DNA from: Martinezella lusitana
Lineage (GTDB): Bacteria; Pseudomonadota; Alphaproteobacteria; Rhizobiales; Rhizobiaceae
NCBI RefSeq assembly: GCF_014207095.1
Contig: NZ_JACHBG010000010.1
Location: 62,001 to 126,000, forward strand
Length of the DNA stretch: 64,000 bases
Direction: 5' to 3'
Both the position numbers and the translations under genes were made by a program. The notes beneath the pieces were generated by a model. That model had not been told where the DNA came from and ran no database searches. It was given only the letters and a program-made list of their open reading frames with translations. Each line of letters begins with the position of its first letter. Position 1 is the first letter of the stretch. Below, one piece after another: positions 9,633 through 17,976 of this stretch.

Positions 9633-10571
9633 CTATCGAGCGCCGGTCATCAGATTGAGGACTTCATCCAGACTGGGCATCGCCTGCCCTGCGCCCTTGC
9701 GGGTCACAGCAACGGCACCGAAGGCGTTGGCAAGGCGGCAACAATAGACGCCGCGGAGCCCAGTTATGCGCCCATGAATATGTCCGGCGGCAAAGGCATC
9801 GCCAGCGCCAACCGTGTCGACCACCTCGACGGGAAACCAAGGGGCGCTATCGCCGGTATTCGCCTGGCGCAGCAGGGAATCCGTCCCGTGCCCCTTGATC
9901 GCCACCCGCTTGACCCCCTGCTCCAACAAATCGGCAACCAGGCTCTCCAGAGTTTCATCTCTCGGCCGCCCCAGAAGCTGCGGCAGATCACCATCGGCGA
10001 GCAGGATTGTGTCCAGTTTCGACAATAGCGGCCGGAGCGCTTCTGCCAAAGCGGCAACAACGCCGCCTGGAACATCAAGCGTGATCGGTATCCCTCGCTG
10101 CTCGGCAATGTCGATCGCGCGCAACGCCGCTCCCGCCTGCCGTGGCTGCAGGAATGCGTAGCCGGACAAATGCAGCAGCGCCGCACCGGTAAGTGCTGCC
10201 TCATCGATCATATCGGCCGACAATTGCGCATTGGCGCCGCGATAGGCGAACATGGTACGCTCGCCCGTCGCGCTAACAGCAACCATGTTCAGTTGTGTGG
10301 GCTCGGCCGGGTCTTGGCCGATCCAACGGGTCGAGACCCCGGCTTTCTGCAATTCGGAAAGCGCCTGCCTTCCCCACGCATCCTGACCGACACGCCCAAT
10401 TAAGCGGCATTCGTGCCCGGCGCGCGCAAGCGCGATCGCCGTGTTCGTCGCCGAGCCGCCGATCGCCACCGTCTGACCTGTCGCGATCGCCTCGCCACCC
10501 TCGCCCGGATAGGCGGGAATGTCGAGGACGAGATCGATATTGATATCGCCCAAAAGGGCAACCACTGCCAT
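9633..10571 (-). CDS. PfkB/ribokinase-family sugar kinase
   Basis: A 312-residue kinase of the PfkB fold. The N-terminal GDINID and the glycine-rich GGSATNTAIALARAG bind the sugar. Near the C-terminus DTVGAGDAFAAG carries the PfkB signature with the catalytic Asp and anion hole. It should phosphorylate a sugar, sugar acid or nucleoside-like substrate with ATP in the cytoplasm. I chose ATG 10571 because the ribokinase fold begins there; it lies ten bases after the stop of the PLP-enzyme gene. It is the last gene of the RpiR-linked ABC operon, so its substrate is probably what that transporter imports. Confidence 0.82.
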   Translation of the reverse strand: MAVVALLGDINIDLVLDIPAYPGEGGEAIATGQTVAIGGSATNTAIALARAGHECRLIGRVGQDAWGRQALSELQKAGVSTRWIGQDPAEPTQLNMVAVSATGERTMFAYRGANAQLSADMIDEAALTGAALLHLSGYAFLQPRQAGAALRAIDIAEQRGIPITLDVPGGVVAALAEALRPLLSKLDTILLADGDLPQLLGRPRDETLESLVADLLEQGVKRVAIKGHGTDSLLRQANTGDSAPWFPVEVVDTVGAGDAFAAGHIHGRITGLRGVYCCRLANAFGAVAVTRKGAGQAMPSLDEVLNLMTGAR

Positions 10572-10581
10572 TCCATTCGCC

Positions 10582-11784
10582 TCAAAGATCGACGAGCATT
10601 TGCTCGATGGCCTGATCGACATCTGCGATGATGTCGTCGATATGCTCGATACCAACAGAGAACCGCACCAGACCGTCGACCACGCCCATAGCTTCGCGCT
10701 CCTGGCTTGGAATGTCGAGGAAGGCCATGGTGGCGGGAACCTGCGTGGTGGTGCGCAGTCCACCGAGGCTGGCTGCAAAGGAGCAGAGCTTCAGTCGCTT
10801 GAGCAGGCGAACGCCGGCTTCTTCGTTATCCACCTGGAAGGACAGCATCGCGCCGCCGCCGCGAAGCTGCTCGCTTGCCGATGCATAGTTCGGATGCGAC
10901 GGCAGGCCTGGATAGAAGACGCGCTTGACGCGCGGATGTGCTTCCAGATGCTTGGCAAGTGCCAGCGCATTGGCGCACTGCTTCTCAAGGCGCAGCGCCA
11001 GCGTCTGTGCACCGCGCAAAAGGAGCCATGCATTGAAAGGCGAAAGTGGCGCGCCGAGCTTGTTCAGCGTGTTCCAGCGTACATCCTCCAGCCAGTCAGC
11101 CGGCAGGATTTCGGATTTCAGGGTAATGACGCCACCAACCGCATCATTGTGGCCACCGATGAATTTGGTTGCGCTTTCGACCACGACATCGACGCCGAAT
11201 TCATGTGGGCGGCAAACAGCCGGCGACGCGAAGGTGTTGTCGCAGATAACGACGATGCCGCGGCTATGGGCGAGTTCCACCAGCTTGCGCAGCGGCGGCA
11301 CCTTCATCGTTGGGTTGGCGATCGCCTCGACATAGAGAACTTTCGTTTCCTCCGTCAGCGCGTTCTCGACGGCACGCACGTCCGTGCAATCGACAAGCGT
11401 AACCTTAAGGCCAAAGTCCTGAGCGCGGTGATCGAAAAACTCATGCGTGCTCGAATAGGTCGTCAGATCCGCGACGATGTGATCGCCGGCCTTCAGGATG
11501 CCGAACAGCGCGTGCGAGATCGCCGCCATGCCGGAGGCCGTCGCAAGGCAGGCAGTGCCGCCGGTCAACTTCGCTATATGCTCCTCAAGCTTGTATTCGG
11601 TCGGATTGCCGCAGCGGGAATAGATGTTCACTTCCTTGCGCGCGCCGGCCACGATCTGGTCGTAAATGTCGCCGCCATACTGAAAATTCGCCGACATATA
11701 GATCGGATAGCTGATCGATTGCGAATGTTCTTCCGGCTCGTAGAAGACGGCTTGGCTGGCGAAATCGAGATTTTTGGAAGACAT
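10582..11784 (-). CDS. Cys/Met metabolism PLP-dependent lyase (methionine gamma-lyase-like)
   Basis: A 400-residue fold-type I PLP enzyme of the cystathionine gamma-synthase/methionine gamma-lyase group. YSRCGNPT at 55-62 provides phosphate-binding Tyr and Arg, SGMAAIS stacks on the cofactor, and SATKFIGGHND places the Schiff-base lysine at K207. Such enzymes break or form C-S bonds at the gamma carbon of amino acids. ATG 11784 has AGGAG seven bases upstream. Its place between sugar-type permeases and a PfkB kinase is unusual and suggests a sulfur-bearing or amino-acid-linked sugar substrate (inference). Confidence 0.85.
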   Translation of the reverse strand: MSSKNLDFASQAVFYEPEEHSQSISYPIYMSANFQYGGDIYDQIVAGARKEVNIYSRCGNPTEYKLEEHIAKLTGGTACLATASGMAAISHALFGILKAGDHIVADLTTYSSTHEFFDHRAQDFGLKVTLVDCTDVRAVENALTEETKVLYVEAIANPTMKVPPLRKLVELAHSRGIVVICDNTFASPAVCRPHEFGVDVVVESATKFIGGHNDAVGGVITLKSEILPADWLEDVRWNTLNKLGAPLSPFNAWLLLRGAQTLALRLEKQCANALALAKHLEAHPRVKRVFYPGLPSHPNYASASEQLRGGGAMLSFQVDNEEAGVRLLKRLKLCSFAASLGGLRTTTQVPATMAFLDIPSQEREAMGVVDGLVRFSVGIEHIDDIIADVDQAIEQMLVDL

Positions 11785-11816
11785 GGCATTTCTCCTGGAA
11801 AAATCGGACCTGTGGG

Positions 11817-12656
11817 TCATTCTTTCACGGCGCCTCCGACGAGGGCGGCCGTGATCTGGCGTTCAAAGAAAATGAAGAGAACGAGCGGTGCCACCGCGGC
11901 GATCAGGATCGCTGCAAGCATGACCGGGTAGTTGGTGATGTGCTCTCCGACGAAATCGGTAAGGCCGACGGGCAACGTCTTGCGAGAGGGGTTGTTGATG
12001 AAGACCATCGGGAACAGGAAATCGTTCCAGACCCAGATCATGTTGACGATGCCGGCCGTGAACATGGCTGGTCGGGCAATCGGAAACGCGATCTTGTAGA
12101 AGATGCGCCATTCGGACGCGCCGTCGACGCGACTTGCGTCGAAGAGCTCACGCGGCAGCGTATTGAAGAACGCCTGCATGATGAAGATTGAAACGGGTAT
12201 GTTGAAAGCGGCAGTCGGGAGAATAACACCCAGATGTGTGTCCAGCAGGCCGACACCACGCAGCATGACAACGAGCGGGACCAGCGCCACATAGGCTGGG
12301 ATCGCCATAGCAGCGGTCAGCGACAGCTCCAGCACCGGCATCCAGCGCGGTCGGTAGATCGCCAGCGCATAACCAGCAAGCGTCGAGGCAAATACCGTAA
12401 TCAATGTCGCACCGACCATGATGATCAACGAATTGACTGCATAGCCACCAAGCGCGCCGCCACTCCAGGCACCGATATAGGCATCGAAATTCAAGCTTGT
12501 CGGCAGCGACCAGACTGAGCGCATGAATTCCTTGTTGGTCTTAAAGGTGCTGTAGATCATCCAGATGAAAGGAAAGATGACCAGCAACACATGCAGCGTC
12601 AGGACGACAAGCACGACACTGTGCGTGAGGCTCCAGCGGCGGACGGCGGTGCTCAT
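11817..12656 (-). CDS. ABC sugar permease, MalG type
   Basis: A 279-residue inner-membrane permease with six predicted transmembrane helices. The cytoplasmic coupling motif DASRVDGASEWRIFYK (EAA loop) touches the ATPase. It starts at ATG 12656, overlapping the end of the partner permease by four bases. With its partner and the binding protein it forms a CUT1-type uptake system. No ATP-binding gene lies in this operon, so it probably borrows a MsmK/UgpC-like ATPase such as the one at 33699. Confidence 0.88.
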   Translation of the reverse strand: MSTAVRRWSLTHSVVLVVLTLHVLLVIFPFIWMIYSTFKTNKEFMRSVWSLPTSLNFDAYIGAWSGGALGGYAVNSLIIMVGATLITVFASTLAGYALAIYRPRWMPVLELSLTAAMAIPAYVALVPLVVMLRGVGLLDTHLGVILPTAAFNIPVSIFIMQAFFNTLPRELFDASRVDGASEWRIFYKIAFPIARPAMFTAGIVNMIWVWNDFLFPMVFINNPSRKTLPVGLTDFVGEHITNYPVMLAAILIAAVAPLVLFIFFERQITAALVGGAVKE

Positions 12657-13543
12657 GCGTCCCCCTTGCGCTTGAGGAACCGGAAAACGATCCAGGCTGC
12701 AAGCGCAGTCAGCACCATCTGCGCAAAGCCGATCGTGGCCGCATAACCCATCTGGAAGCTGCTGAAGCCCATCTTGTAGAGGTAGGTGGAGACCACTTCG
12801 CTGGCGTGACTCGGACCGCCATTGGTCAATACGAATACCAGGGAAAACGTCTTGAGCGAGCCGATAATCGCAAGCAATGAATTGGCGCGGACGGCATCCC
12901 ATACCATGGGAATGGTGATGGAGAAAAACTTGCGGAAATCGCCGGCGCCGTCGATCTCGGCCGCCTCGTAGACGCTTTCAGGCACGCTGCGCACCGCGGA
13001 GGTGAACAACAGTACGTAGAGGCCGAGATAGGTAAAGCTCATAACGACGACGACAGCGGTGAAAGCCGTGTCGGATTCGCCAAGCCATCCGCGCTTCAGG
13101 CTATCGAGACCGGCGAGCTTCAAGGCGGCATTCACCAGCCCAAAATAGGGATTGTACATGAAGCGCCAAAGAAGGCCGATGCAGATCTCGCTCACCATGA
13201 CGGGCACGAGATAGAAGAACAGAAAGATGCGGCCAAAAGCGGGAACAATGCGCACGAGGCAATAGGCGATCGCCAGCGCCAGGAACACCTGAAAGACAAT
13301 GGCGGAAAGGGCAACGAGAAGATTGCGCCCAAGCGACGACCAGAAGACAGAGTCCGCTGCAAGGCGCAGGATATTTCCGGCACCGACGAAAATCGGAGCC
13401 GAGGCGCCGTCCCACTGGAACAACGAGAGCCAGCCGGCATAGGCGACCGGATAGGCGACGAAAACGCAAATGAGCAACAGGGCTGGCGAAAGGAACAGAA
13501 GTGCCGCCCGATTGTGTGTTTTTGCTAGGCCGTCAGTGCTCAT
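12653..13543 (-). CDS. ABC sugar permease, MalF type
   Basis: A 296-residue permease with six predicted membrane helices, beginning MSTDGLAKTHNRAALLFLSP. The EAA loop reads EAAEIDGAGDFRKFF. It is the first permease after the binding-protein gene and is translationally coupled to the second permease. Family: binding-protein-dependent transport, carbohydrate uptake 1. Confidence 0.88.
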   Translation of the reverse strand: MSTDGLAKTHNRAALLFLSPALLLICVFVAYPVAYAGWLSLFQWDGASAPIFVGAGNILRLAADSVFWSSLGRNLLVALSAIVFQVFLALAIAYCLVRIVPAFGRIFLFFYLVPVMVSEICIGLLWRFMYNPYFGLVNAALKLAGLDSLKRGWLGESDTAFTAVVVVMSFTYLGLYVLLFTSAVRSVPESVYEAAEIDGAGDFRKFFSITIPMVWDAVRANSLLAIIGSLKTFSLVFVLTNGGPSHASEVVSTYLYKMGFSSFQMGYAATIGFAQMVLTALAAWIVFRFLKRKGDA

Positions 13544-13572
13544 AATCTTGCCGGTTTTGGGACTTGCCTTAA

Positions 13573-13594
13573 GGCCGCCGCTTATGCGGCGGCC
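13573..13594 (-). terminator. Intercistronic hairpin after the binding-protein gene
   Basis: A perfect 9-bp GC-rich stem (GGCCGCCGC, loop TTAT, GCGGCGGCC) lies between the binding-protein gene and the first permease. There is no U-run, so it is more likely an mRNA-stabilising or attenuating structure that raises binding protein over permease than a full terminator. Confidence 0.55.
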
Positions 13595-13617
13595 CTTTGA
13601 TTTGACGAGACCGAGCG

Positions 13618-14871
13618 TTATTTGCTGGTCTTCAGCGCGTCCTCGAGACGCTTTGCAGCATCTGCGGGCGCAACGGAGCCATCGAGAACACCCTGCAGGG
13701 ACGTGTAATAGGTGTTGGTCGCAGCCGGAGGCATGGCCGTATCGTAGAAGGAGTCGAGATGGCCGGCCGCGCTGACCAGGCCGTTGCTGATGGCGTAGAG
13801 CACCGGACCGGCCGCAGCTTCCGTGGTCGCGCCCTTGACGGTCACCATCGTCTTGCGCAGCTCGACATACTTGGTCATCACCTCTTTCGAGGTGAGGAAT
13901 TTCAAGAGAGTCACGGCACCTGCCTTGTCTTCGGCCTTCTGTGAGATTCCGAAGGAAGCTGCAACGCCGGCAAGGACATCGGATTGGTCGCCCGCACCGC
14001 CCTGAACGGAAGGAAAGGCGAAGGACGCAAGTTCAAAGCCCTCGGGCGCATCGGCGGACGCACCGATCTGCCATGTGCCATTCAGCATCATCGCGGCCTG
14101 GCCGTTCAGGAACAGCATGTTGGCCTCCTGGTCGCTCATGCCGTTGAAGCCGGTCGGGAAATACTGCTTCTTGGCGATCTCCGCGACCTTCTCGAACGCC
14201 TTGCCACCTTCGGGACCGAAGGTTGCCTTGGCATCGCCGTTGACGAAGGATGCGACCACGCCCGAGCCCTTCAGGCGCATTTCCAGATACTGAAACCAGA
14301 AAGTGGCCGGCCAGGAATCCTTGTTGCCGAGAGCAAAGGGCACTTCGCCGTCGGCCTTGATCTTTTCGGCCAAGGCCATCAGCTCGTCATAGGTCTTGGG
14401 AACCGCCCAGCCCTTTTGGGCAAACAGCGCCTTGTTATACCAGAAGACGACGGAATCGACGTCGACAGGCACTGCGTAGGTATGGCCGTCCTTGCTCGTT
14501 TGAGCGATGGCACTTTCGAGGAAACTCTGGCGCCAGGCATCCTTGGCGAGATCCTGGTCCAACGCATACATCTGCCCGCCCTTGACGAAGGCGTTCAAAA
14601 AGCCGCCAGGCAAGGTGTAAAACACGTCCGGGGGATTGCCCGATGCCATCGCCGTGTTCAGCTTGGTCTTGTAGGCGGATTGTTCGGCGGCAACGACATC
14701 CAGCTTGATGTCCGGATGCTTCTTGGCGAATTCGCCGAGCGCGAAATTGATGAAATCGACCTTGTCCTGCTGGCCTGCATAAGCATGCCAGAACGTCAGC
14801 TGGCCGGCCATTGCCGGAACTGCGCCGAGCACTAGAGCCGCTCCCATGAGAAGACTTTTCAGCTTCATCAT
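13618..14871 (-). CDS. ABC extracellular solute-binding protein, family 1
   Basis: A 417-residue periplasmic binding protein. The signal peptide is MMKLKSLLMGAALVLGAVPA with cleavage after AMA. The mature start GQLTFWHAYAGQQDKVDF is typical of family 1 sugar or glycerol-phosphate binding proteins. The ATG at 14871 has GAGGAGG just upstream. It is the first gene of the leftward operon, divergent from the RpiR regulator, with operator half-sites in between. Its ligand is unknown; the operon's kinase and lyase argue for an unusual sugar. Confidence 0.87.
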   Translation of the reverse strand: MMKLKSLLMGAALVLGAVPAMAGQLTFWHAYAGQQDKVDFINFALGEFAKKHPDIKLDVVAAEQSAYKTKLNTAMASGNPPDVFYTLPGGFLNAFVKGGQMYALDQDLAKDAWRQSFLESAIAQTSKDGHTYAVPVDVDSVVFWYNKALFAQKGWAVPKTYDELMALAEKIKADGEVPFALGNKDSWPATFWFQYLEMRLKGSGVVASFVNGDAKATFGPEGGKAFEKVAEIAKKQYFPTGFNGMSDQEANMLFLNGQAAMMLNGTWQIGASADAPEGFELASFAFPSVQGGAGDQSDVLAGVAASFGISQKAEDKAGAVTLLKFLTSKEVMTKYVELRKTMVTVKGATTEAAAGPVLYAISNGLVSAAGHLDSFYDTAMPPAATNTYYTSLQGVLDGSVAPADAAKRLEDALKTSK

Positions 14872-14933
14872 ATCCTCCTCACCCTCCTCAAAAAATCCGC
14901 GCAGCCCCTCCGCTACGTCTATGCAGTGATGCC

Positions 14934-14971
14934 ACAACAAAATCATGTTGTCTATAGTGACACCACAACAT
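14934..14971. promoter_or_regulatory. Putative RpiR operator half-sites
   Basis: ACAACA-n6-TGTTGT (14934-14951) is a perfect inverted repeat. The same TGTTGT arm pairs again with ACAACA at 14965-14970. These three half-sites sit between the divergent binding-protein and RpiR genes, where a SIS-domain repressor would control both. Confidence 0.55.
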
Positions 14972-15020
14972 CAGCATGCTAGCTTTTGTATCGACAGCGT
15001 CCGCCAGCGAAAGAACCGTC

Positions 15021-15875
15021 ATGACCGTTGACCTGCGTGGTCCAGTGAACTCAGCCAGCAGCCGGCTGCGAAGCGTTCTGCCGAAATTATCGGAATCGGA
15101 ACGGCGTGTGGCGCTGTGGGTCCTGGAAAATGTCGATGCCACCATTCGCCATTCGATGTCGGCGATCGCCCAGGCAACCGATGTTAGCGATACGACTGTG
15201 CTGCGCATGTGCCGCACCGCCGGCTTCGAGGGATTTACGGATCTTAAACTGGCGCTGGCGCAGGAACCTCGCGATACGCGGGATGGGGCCGGCAACGAGC
15301 CCGAGGCCAGTGATCTCCAGGCCGCCGCTCGCCTGTTTCGTGCCGTCGCACAGGCCATCAGCGACACGCAGGGCGTGTTGAACGAGGCGACGTTTACGAA
15401 GGCGCTCGATCTGATCGCCGGCGCACGACATATCCTCGTCGGCGGCGTTGGTGGTTCCGGTATCGTCGCACAGGCATTCTATCAGCGCTGCATCCGGCTT
15501 GGATTGCGATGCGATGCGCCGGTCGATTCACAATTGCAGATCATGCATTCGGCGCTTGTGGGGCCGGAAGACCTGGTCGTGGTCATCTCCTATTCCGGCA
15601 TTACCAGCGACCCCGTGCTTATCCTTCAGGAAGCCAAGGCCAGAGGCGCTGCGACCCTTTGCATCACCGGCAACAGCGCCTCGCCGCTTGCAAGATTGGC
15701 GGATGTGGTTCTTGTCAGCGTCTCTCATGAGCAGGGCAGCGAGCCAATGGCGGCGCAGATTGCCCAGATGACACTCATCGATGCCCTCTATTCCGCTCTT
15801 GTCGCCCGCAATACCGAGCGCGCCCAACTCACCGAAGAGCGCATGGTCAACGCCATACTTCCAAAATCAATCTAG
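15021..15875 (+). CDS. RpiR-family regulator (HTH + SIS)
   Basis: A 284-residue RpiR regulator. The N-terminal helix-turn-helix (SAIAQATDVSDTTVLRMCR) is followed by a SIS sugar-phosphate-binding domain (GGVGGSGIVAQAFYQR, VVISYSGITSDPVL). I prefer ATG 15021 to ATG 14976, which would sit only five bases from the operator half-sites; neither has a strong SD. It is divergent from the ABC operon and followed after 20 bp by the TrpF-like gene. It probably represses the cluster until a phosphorylated sugar intermediate appears. Confidence 0.88.
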   Translation: MTVDLRGPVNSASSRLRSVLPKLSESERRVALWVLENVDATIRHSMSAIAQATDVSDTTVLRMCRTAGFEGFTDLKLALAQEPRDTRDGAGNEPEASDLQAAARLFRAVAQAISDTQGVLNEATFTKALDLIAGARHILVGGVGGSGIVAQAFYQRCIRLGLRCDAPVDSQLQIMHSALVGPEDLVVVISYSGITSDPVLILQEAKARGAATLCITGNSASPLARLADVVLVSVSHEQGSEPMAAQIAQMTLIDALYSALVARNTERAQLTEERMVNAILPKSI

Positions 15876-15895
15876 TCATTAAAGCAGGTAGTTCC

Positions 15896-16573
15896 GTGAA
15901 AGTTCAAATCTATACGATGCAGACCGTTTCCGAAGCACTGGCCGCGGCCGCGGCGGGCGTCGACTATCTTGGTGTGACGCCGTCCAATCGCGGTCTGCCG
16001 GGCGAAATCAATTTCGACACAGCCCGTGAGATCGTCGATGCATTGAAAGGCAAGGCGGAGCGTGTTGCATTGTCTGTCGAAAGCGATCTCGATCTGATCG
16101 CCGATATGGTGGCGGCCGTGCGTCCTGACGTCCTGCACCTTTGCGGCGACATCAAACTGGTAACGCCGCGGCATGTGCAGCAATTGCGCGAAAGGCTGCT
16201 CGCCCTATATCCTCGCCTGAAGATCCTGCAGGCTATTCCCATGACGGGGCCGGAGGCGCTTGATCATGCTGCAGCCTTCGAACCCTATTCCGATTCCTTC
16301 ATTCTTGATTCCGTTGCGGCTCATATCGACGGCATCGGCGCCGCCGGCGTCACCCATGACTGGTCTCTGAGCCGGGAAATCGTCAAGCGAAGCAAGCTGC
16401 CCGTCATCCTCGCCGGCGGCCTTGGACCCGACAATGTCAAAGCAGCGATCGCCGCCGTGCAGCCATGGGCCGTGGACTCGCTCACACATACCAACAAGCC
16501 CTTGCCCGAGGGCGGCTTCCGCAAGGACATCGACAAGATCGCCGCATTTGTCGAGGCTGCGAAGGCTGGTTGA
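15896..16573 (+). CDS. Phosphoribosylanthranilate isomerase-like (TrpF-fold) protein, active-site variant
   Basis: A 225-residue TIM barrel with TrpF landmarks: SFILDS, the DWSLSREI segment, VILAGGLGPDNVKAAI phosphate-binding loops and VDSLTHTNK. In true TrpF the first strand carries the catalytic Cys of the KICG motif; here that place reads VQIYTM, with Tyr6 instead. The Asp equivalent (LDS) remains. TrpF performs an Amadori aldose-to-ketose rearrangement of a phosphoribosyl amine, so this protein probably acts on another phosphorylated glycosyl compound. It lies in tandem with RpiR, opposite an operon with a sugar kinase, not in a trp cluster. Confidence 0.75.
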   Translation: MKVQIYTMQTVSEALAAAAAGVDYLGVTPSNRGLPGEINFDTAREIVDALKGKAERVALSVESDLDLIADMVAAVRPDVLHLCGDIKLVTPRHVQQLRERLLALYPRLKILQAIPMTGPEALDHAAAFEPYSDSFILDSVAAHIDGIGAAGVTHDWSLSREIVKRSKLPVILAGGLGPDNVKAAIAAVQPWAVDSLTHTNKPLPEGGFRKDIDKIAAFVEAAKAG

Positions 16574-16636
16574 TCAAACAAAGTGTAGTGATAGGCTTAC
16601 TGCCACATCGGTTCAAATCGCTCGTGCAATATCCGG

Positions 16637-17050
16637 ATGCTGTTGAAACCCCACAAGCAAAGGCGAGACTGGTTGAGATGCGGCTGGTGCATGTTGCCCG
16701 GGCTGGCCTTCTTGGCGTTTGTGTCTTCAGCAATGGCTGAAGACATCGCCCACGGAGCGCGTGTGTTTCGGCTCTGTGCGTCATGCCATTCCGTCGATTC
16801 CGAGACCAATCGCTTTGGGCCGTTTTTGAAGGGTGTCGTCGGCCGCCGCGCGGCGGCAGTTCCGAACTACCGGTATTCGGAGGCGATGGTGAAGGCGGCT
16901 GCCGATGGCCTTTCCTGGGACGAGAAGACCTTAGCCGAATATTTGTATAGTCCGAAATCGAAGGTCCCGGGCACCAGCATGCGCTTCGGTGGGTTGTGGA
17001 CCGCGTCTGAAATTGAGGACGTCATCGCCTATTTAAGAGCGAATCCGTGA
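16637..17050 (+). CDS. Small class I cytochrome c
   Basis: A 137-residue exported protein. Residues 16-35 are a signal sequence (LPGLAFLAFVSSAMA). The haem motif CASCH is at 47-51, with an early NRFGPFLKGVVGRRA segment as in cytochrome c2. A Met ligand is likely in GTSMRF. It should shuttle electrons in the periplasm. It sits alone, tail-to-tail with the GntR gene, and has no evident link to the flanking sugar clusters. Confidence 0.85.
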   Translation: MLLKPHKQRRDWLRCGWCMLPGLAFLAFVSSAMAEDIAHGARVFRLCASCHSVDSETNRFGPFLKGVVGRRAAAVPNYRYSEAMVKAAADGLSWDEKTLAEYLYSPKSKVPGTSMRFGGLWTASEIEDVIAYLRANP

Positions 17051-17087
17051 GTGCGCATTCTTGCCCGAGAGCAGGCTGGGCCCGATG

Positions 17088-17831
17088 TCACTTTGAGTAG
17101 AGCGAGCGCGAGCGCTCCAGATGTTTCAGCATCGCCTGTTCGGCCTCATCGGCATCGTTTTCCGCCAGACACGCGAGGATTTCCTCATGTTCGACCAGCG
17201 TGAGCTTCTCCTTACCAGTCCAGATCAGCATGTCCGTATGATATGTCTTCAGCCACGCCAACATGGCTTCGCTGACGGCAGTGAAGATCGGATTCCCGGA
17301 AATCTGGGCAATGCGCGTGTGAAACTGCATGTCGGCGGAAATGAAGCCGTCGGCATCGCCAAGCGATGCACGCTGCCGCTCGACAATCTCGTGGAGTTCA
17401 TCGACATCTTTGCGCGTCGCCCGCAGCGCCGCCTCGCGCGCCATCCCGCGCTCGAAGAAAATGCGTGCGCTCTTTAGCTGCTCGAGTGAATCCGACGACT
17501 GCGACAGCATGATCTTCGCTGTCAGATCGACCTGTCGGAAAATCGATTTTGCCGTGAGCTGAAGGACTTTCGCGCGCTCGCCATGCGAAATATTGACGAG
17601 ACCCATCTTCGCAAGGGCCTGCATGGCCTCACGAATGGCGGGGCGTCCGACGCCGAAGCGTTCCATCAGAACGCGCTCGGACGGCATTTCGTCGCCGGGC
17701 TTCAGTTCTCCCGATGTGATCAGCCGCTCAAGCCGGTCAAATACCTCATCCGATAGCTTTCGACGTACGATTTGCTCGACTGGCTCGCCCATGGCCCCCC
17801 GCTTTCTCAAAGCTTCCTCTCCCTTATGCAT
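17088..17831 (-). CDS. GntR-family regulator (FadR/FCD type), probable apiose regulator
   Basis: A 247-residue regulator. The winged helix (LSDEVFDRLERLI, GDEMPSERVLMERFGVG, RPAIREAMQAL) precedes an all-helical FCD effector domain (FFERGMAREAAL, DMQFHTRIAQISGNP, HEEIL), whose Asp/His residues usually hold a metal and an organic acid. ATG 17831 has no good SD; ATG 17792 (MGEPVEQ) is an equally possible start. It is divergent from oiaX, and the 145-bp gap between them carries the CTCATTATACCA box. Control of the apiose regulon, perhaps by apionate or a later acid, is inferred. Confidence 0.88.
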   Translation of the reverse strand: MHKGEEALRKRGAMGEPVEQIVRRKLSDEVFDRLERLITSGELKPGDEMPSERVLMERFGVGRPAIREAMQALAKMGLVNISHGERAKVLQLTAKSIFRQVDLTAKIMLSQSSDSLEQLKSARIFFERGMAREAALRATRKDVDELHEIVERQRASLGDADGFISADMQFHTRIAQISGNPIFTAVSEAMLAWLKTYHTDMLIWTGKEKLTLVEHEEILACLAENDADEAEQAMLKHLERSRSLYSK

Positions 17832-17901
17832 TTTTGATGCCGCGACGGAAGCCCATTCGAAAGCTGTTCCTAAATGCCGGCAAAAAAACCATTGCGGAAA
17901 T

Positions 17902-17920
17902 TGGAATACTCATTATACCA
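17902..17920. promoter_or_regulatory. Apiose box 1 (GntR operator candidate)
   Basis: TGGAATA-CTCAT-TATACCA is an inverted repeat matching in 6 of 7 arm positions, the size and symmetry expected for a FadR-type dimer. Its right part, CTCATTATACCA (17909-17920), recurs with one T/C change before apnO and before the second sugar transporter. It lies between gntR and oiaX, so it can control both. Confidence 0.7.
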
Positions 17921-17976
17921 GATTACCAGTTGGCGCCATGTGAAAAATCATCGGCGAAAGGAGTATTCGGTCTCTT

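Noticed and set aside
10519..11931. Long rightward open frame antisense to the PLP-enzyme gene
   Set aside because: It is a high-GC shadow: Arg/Ala/His-rich, no family resemblance, no SD, and the opposite strand encodes a clear enzyme.
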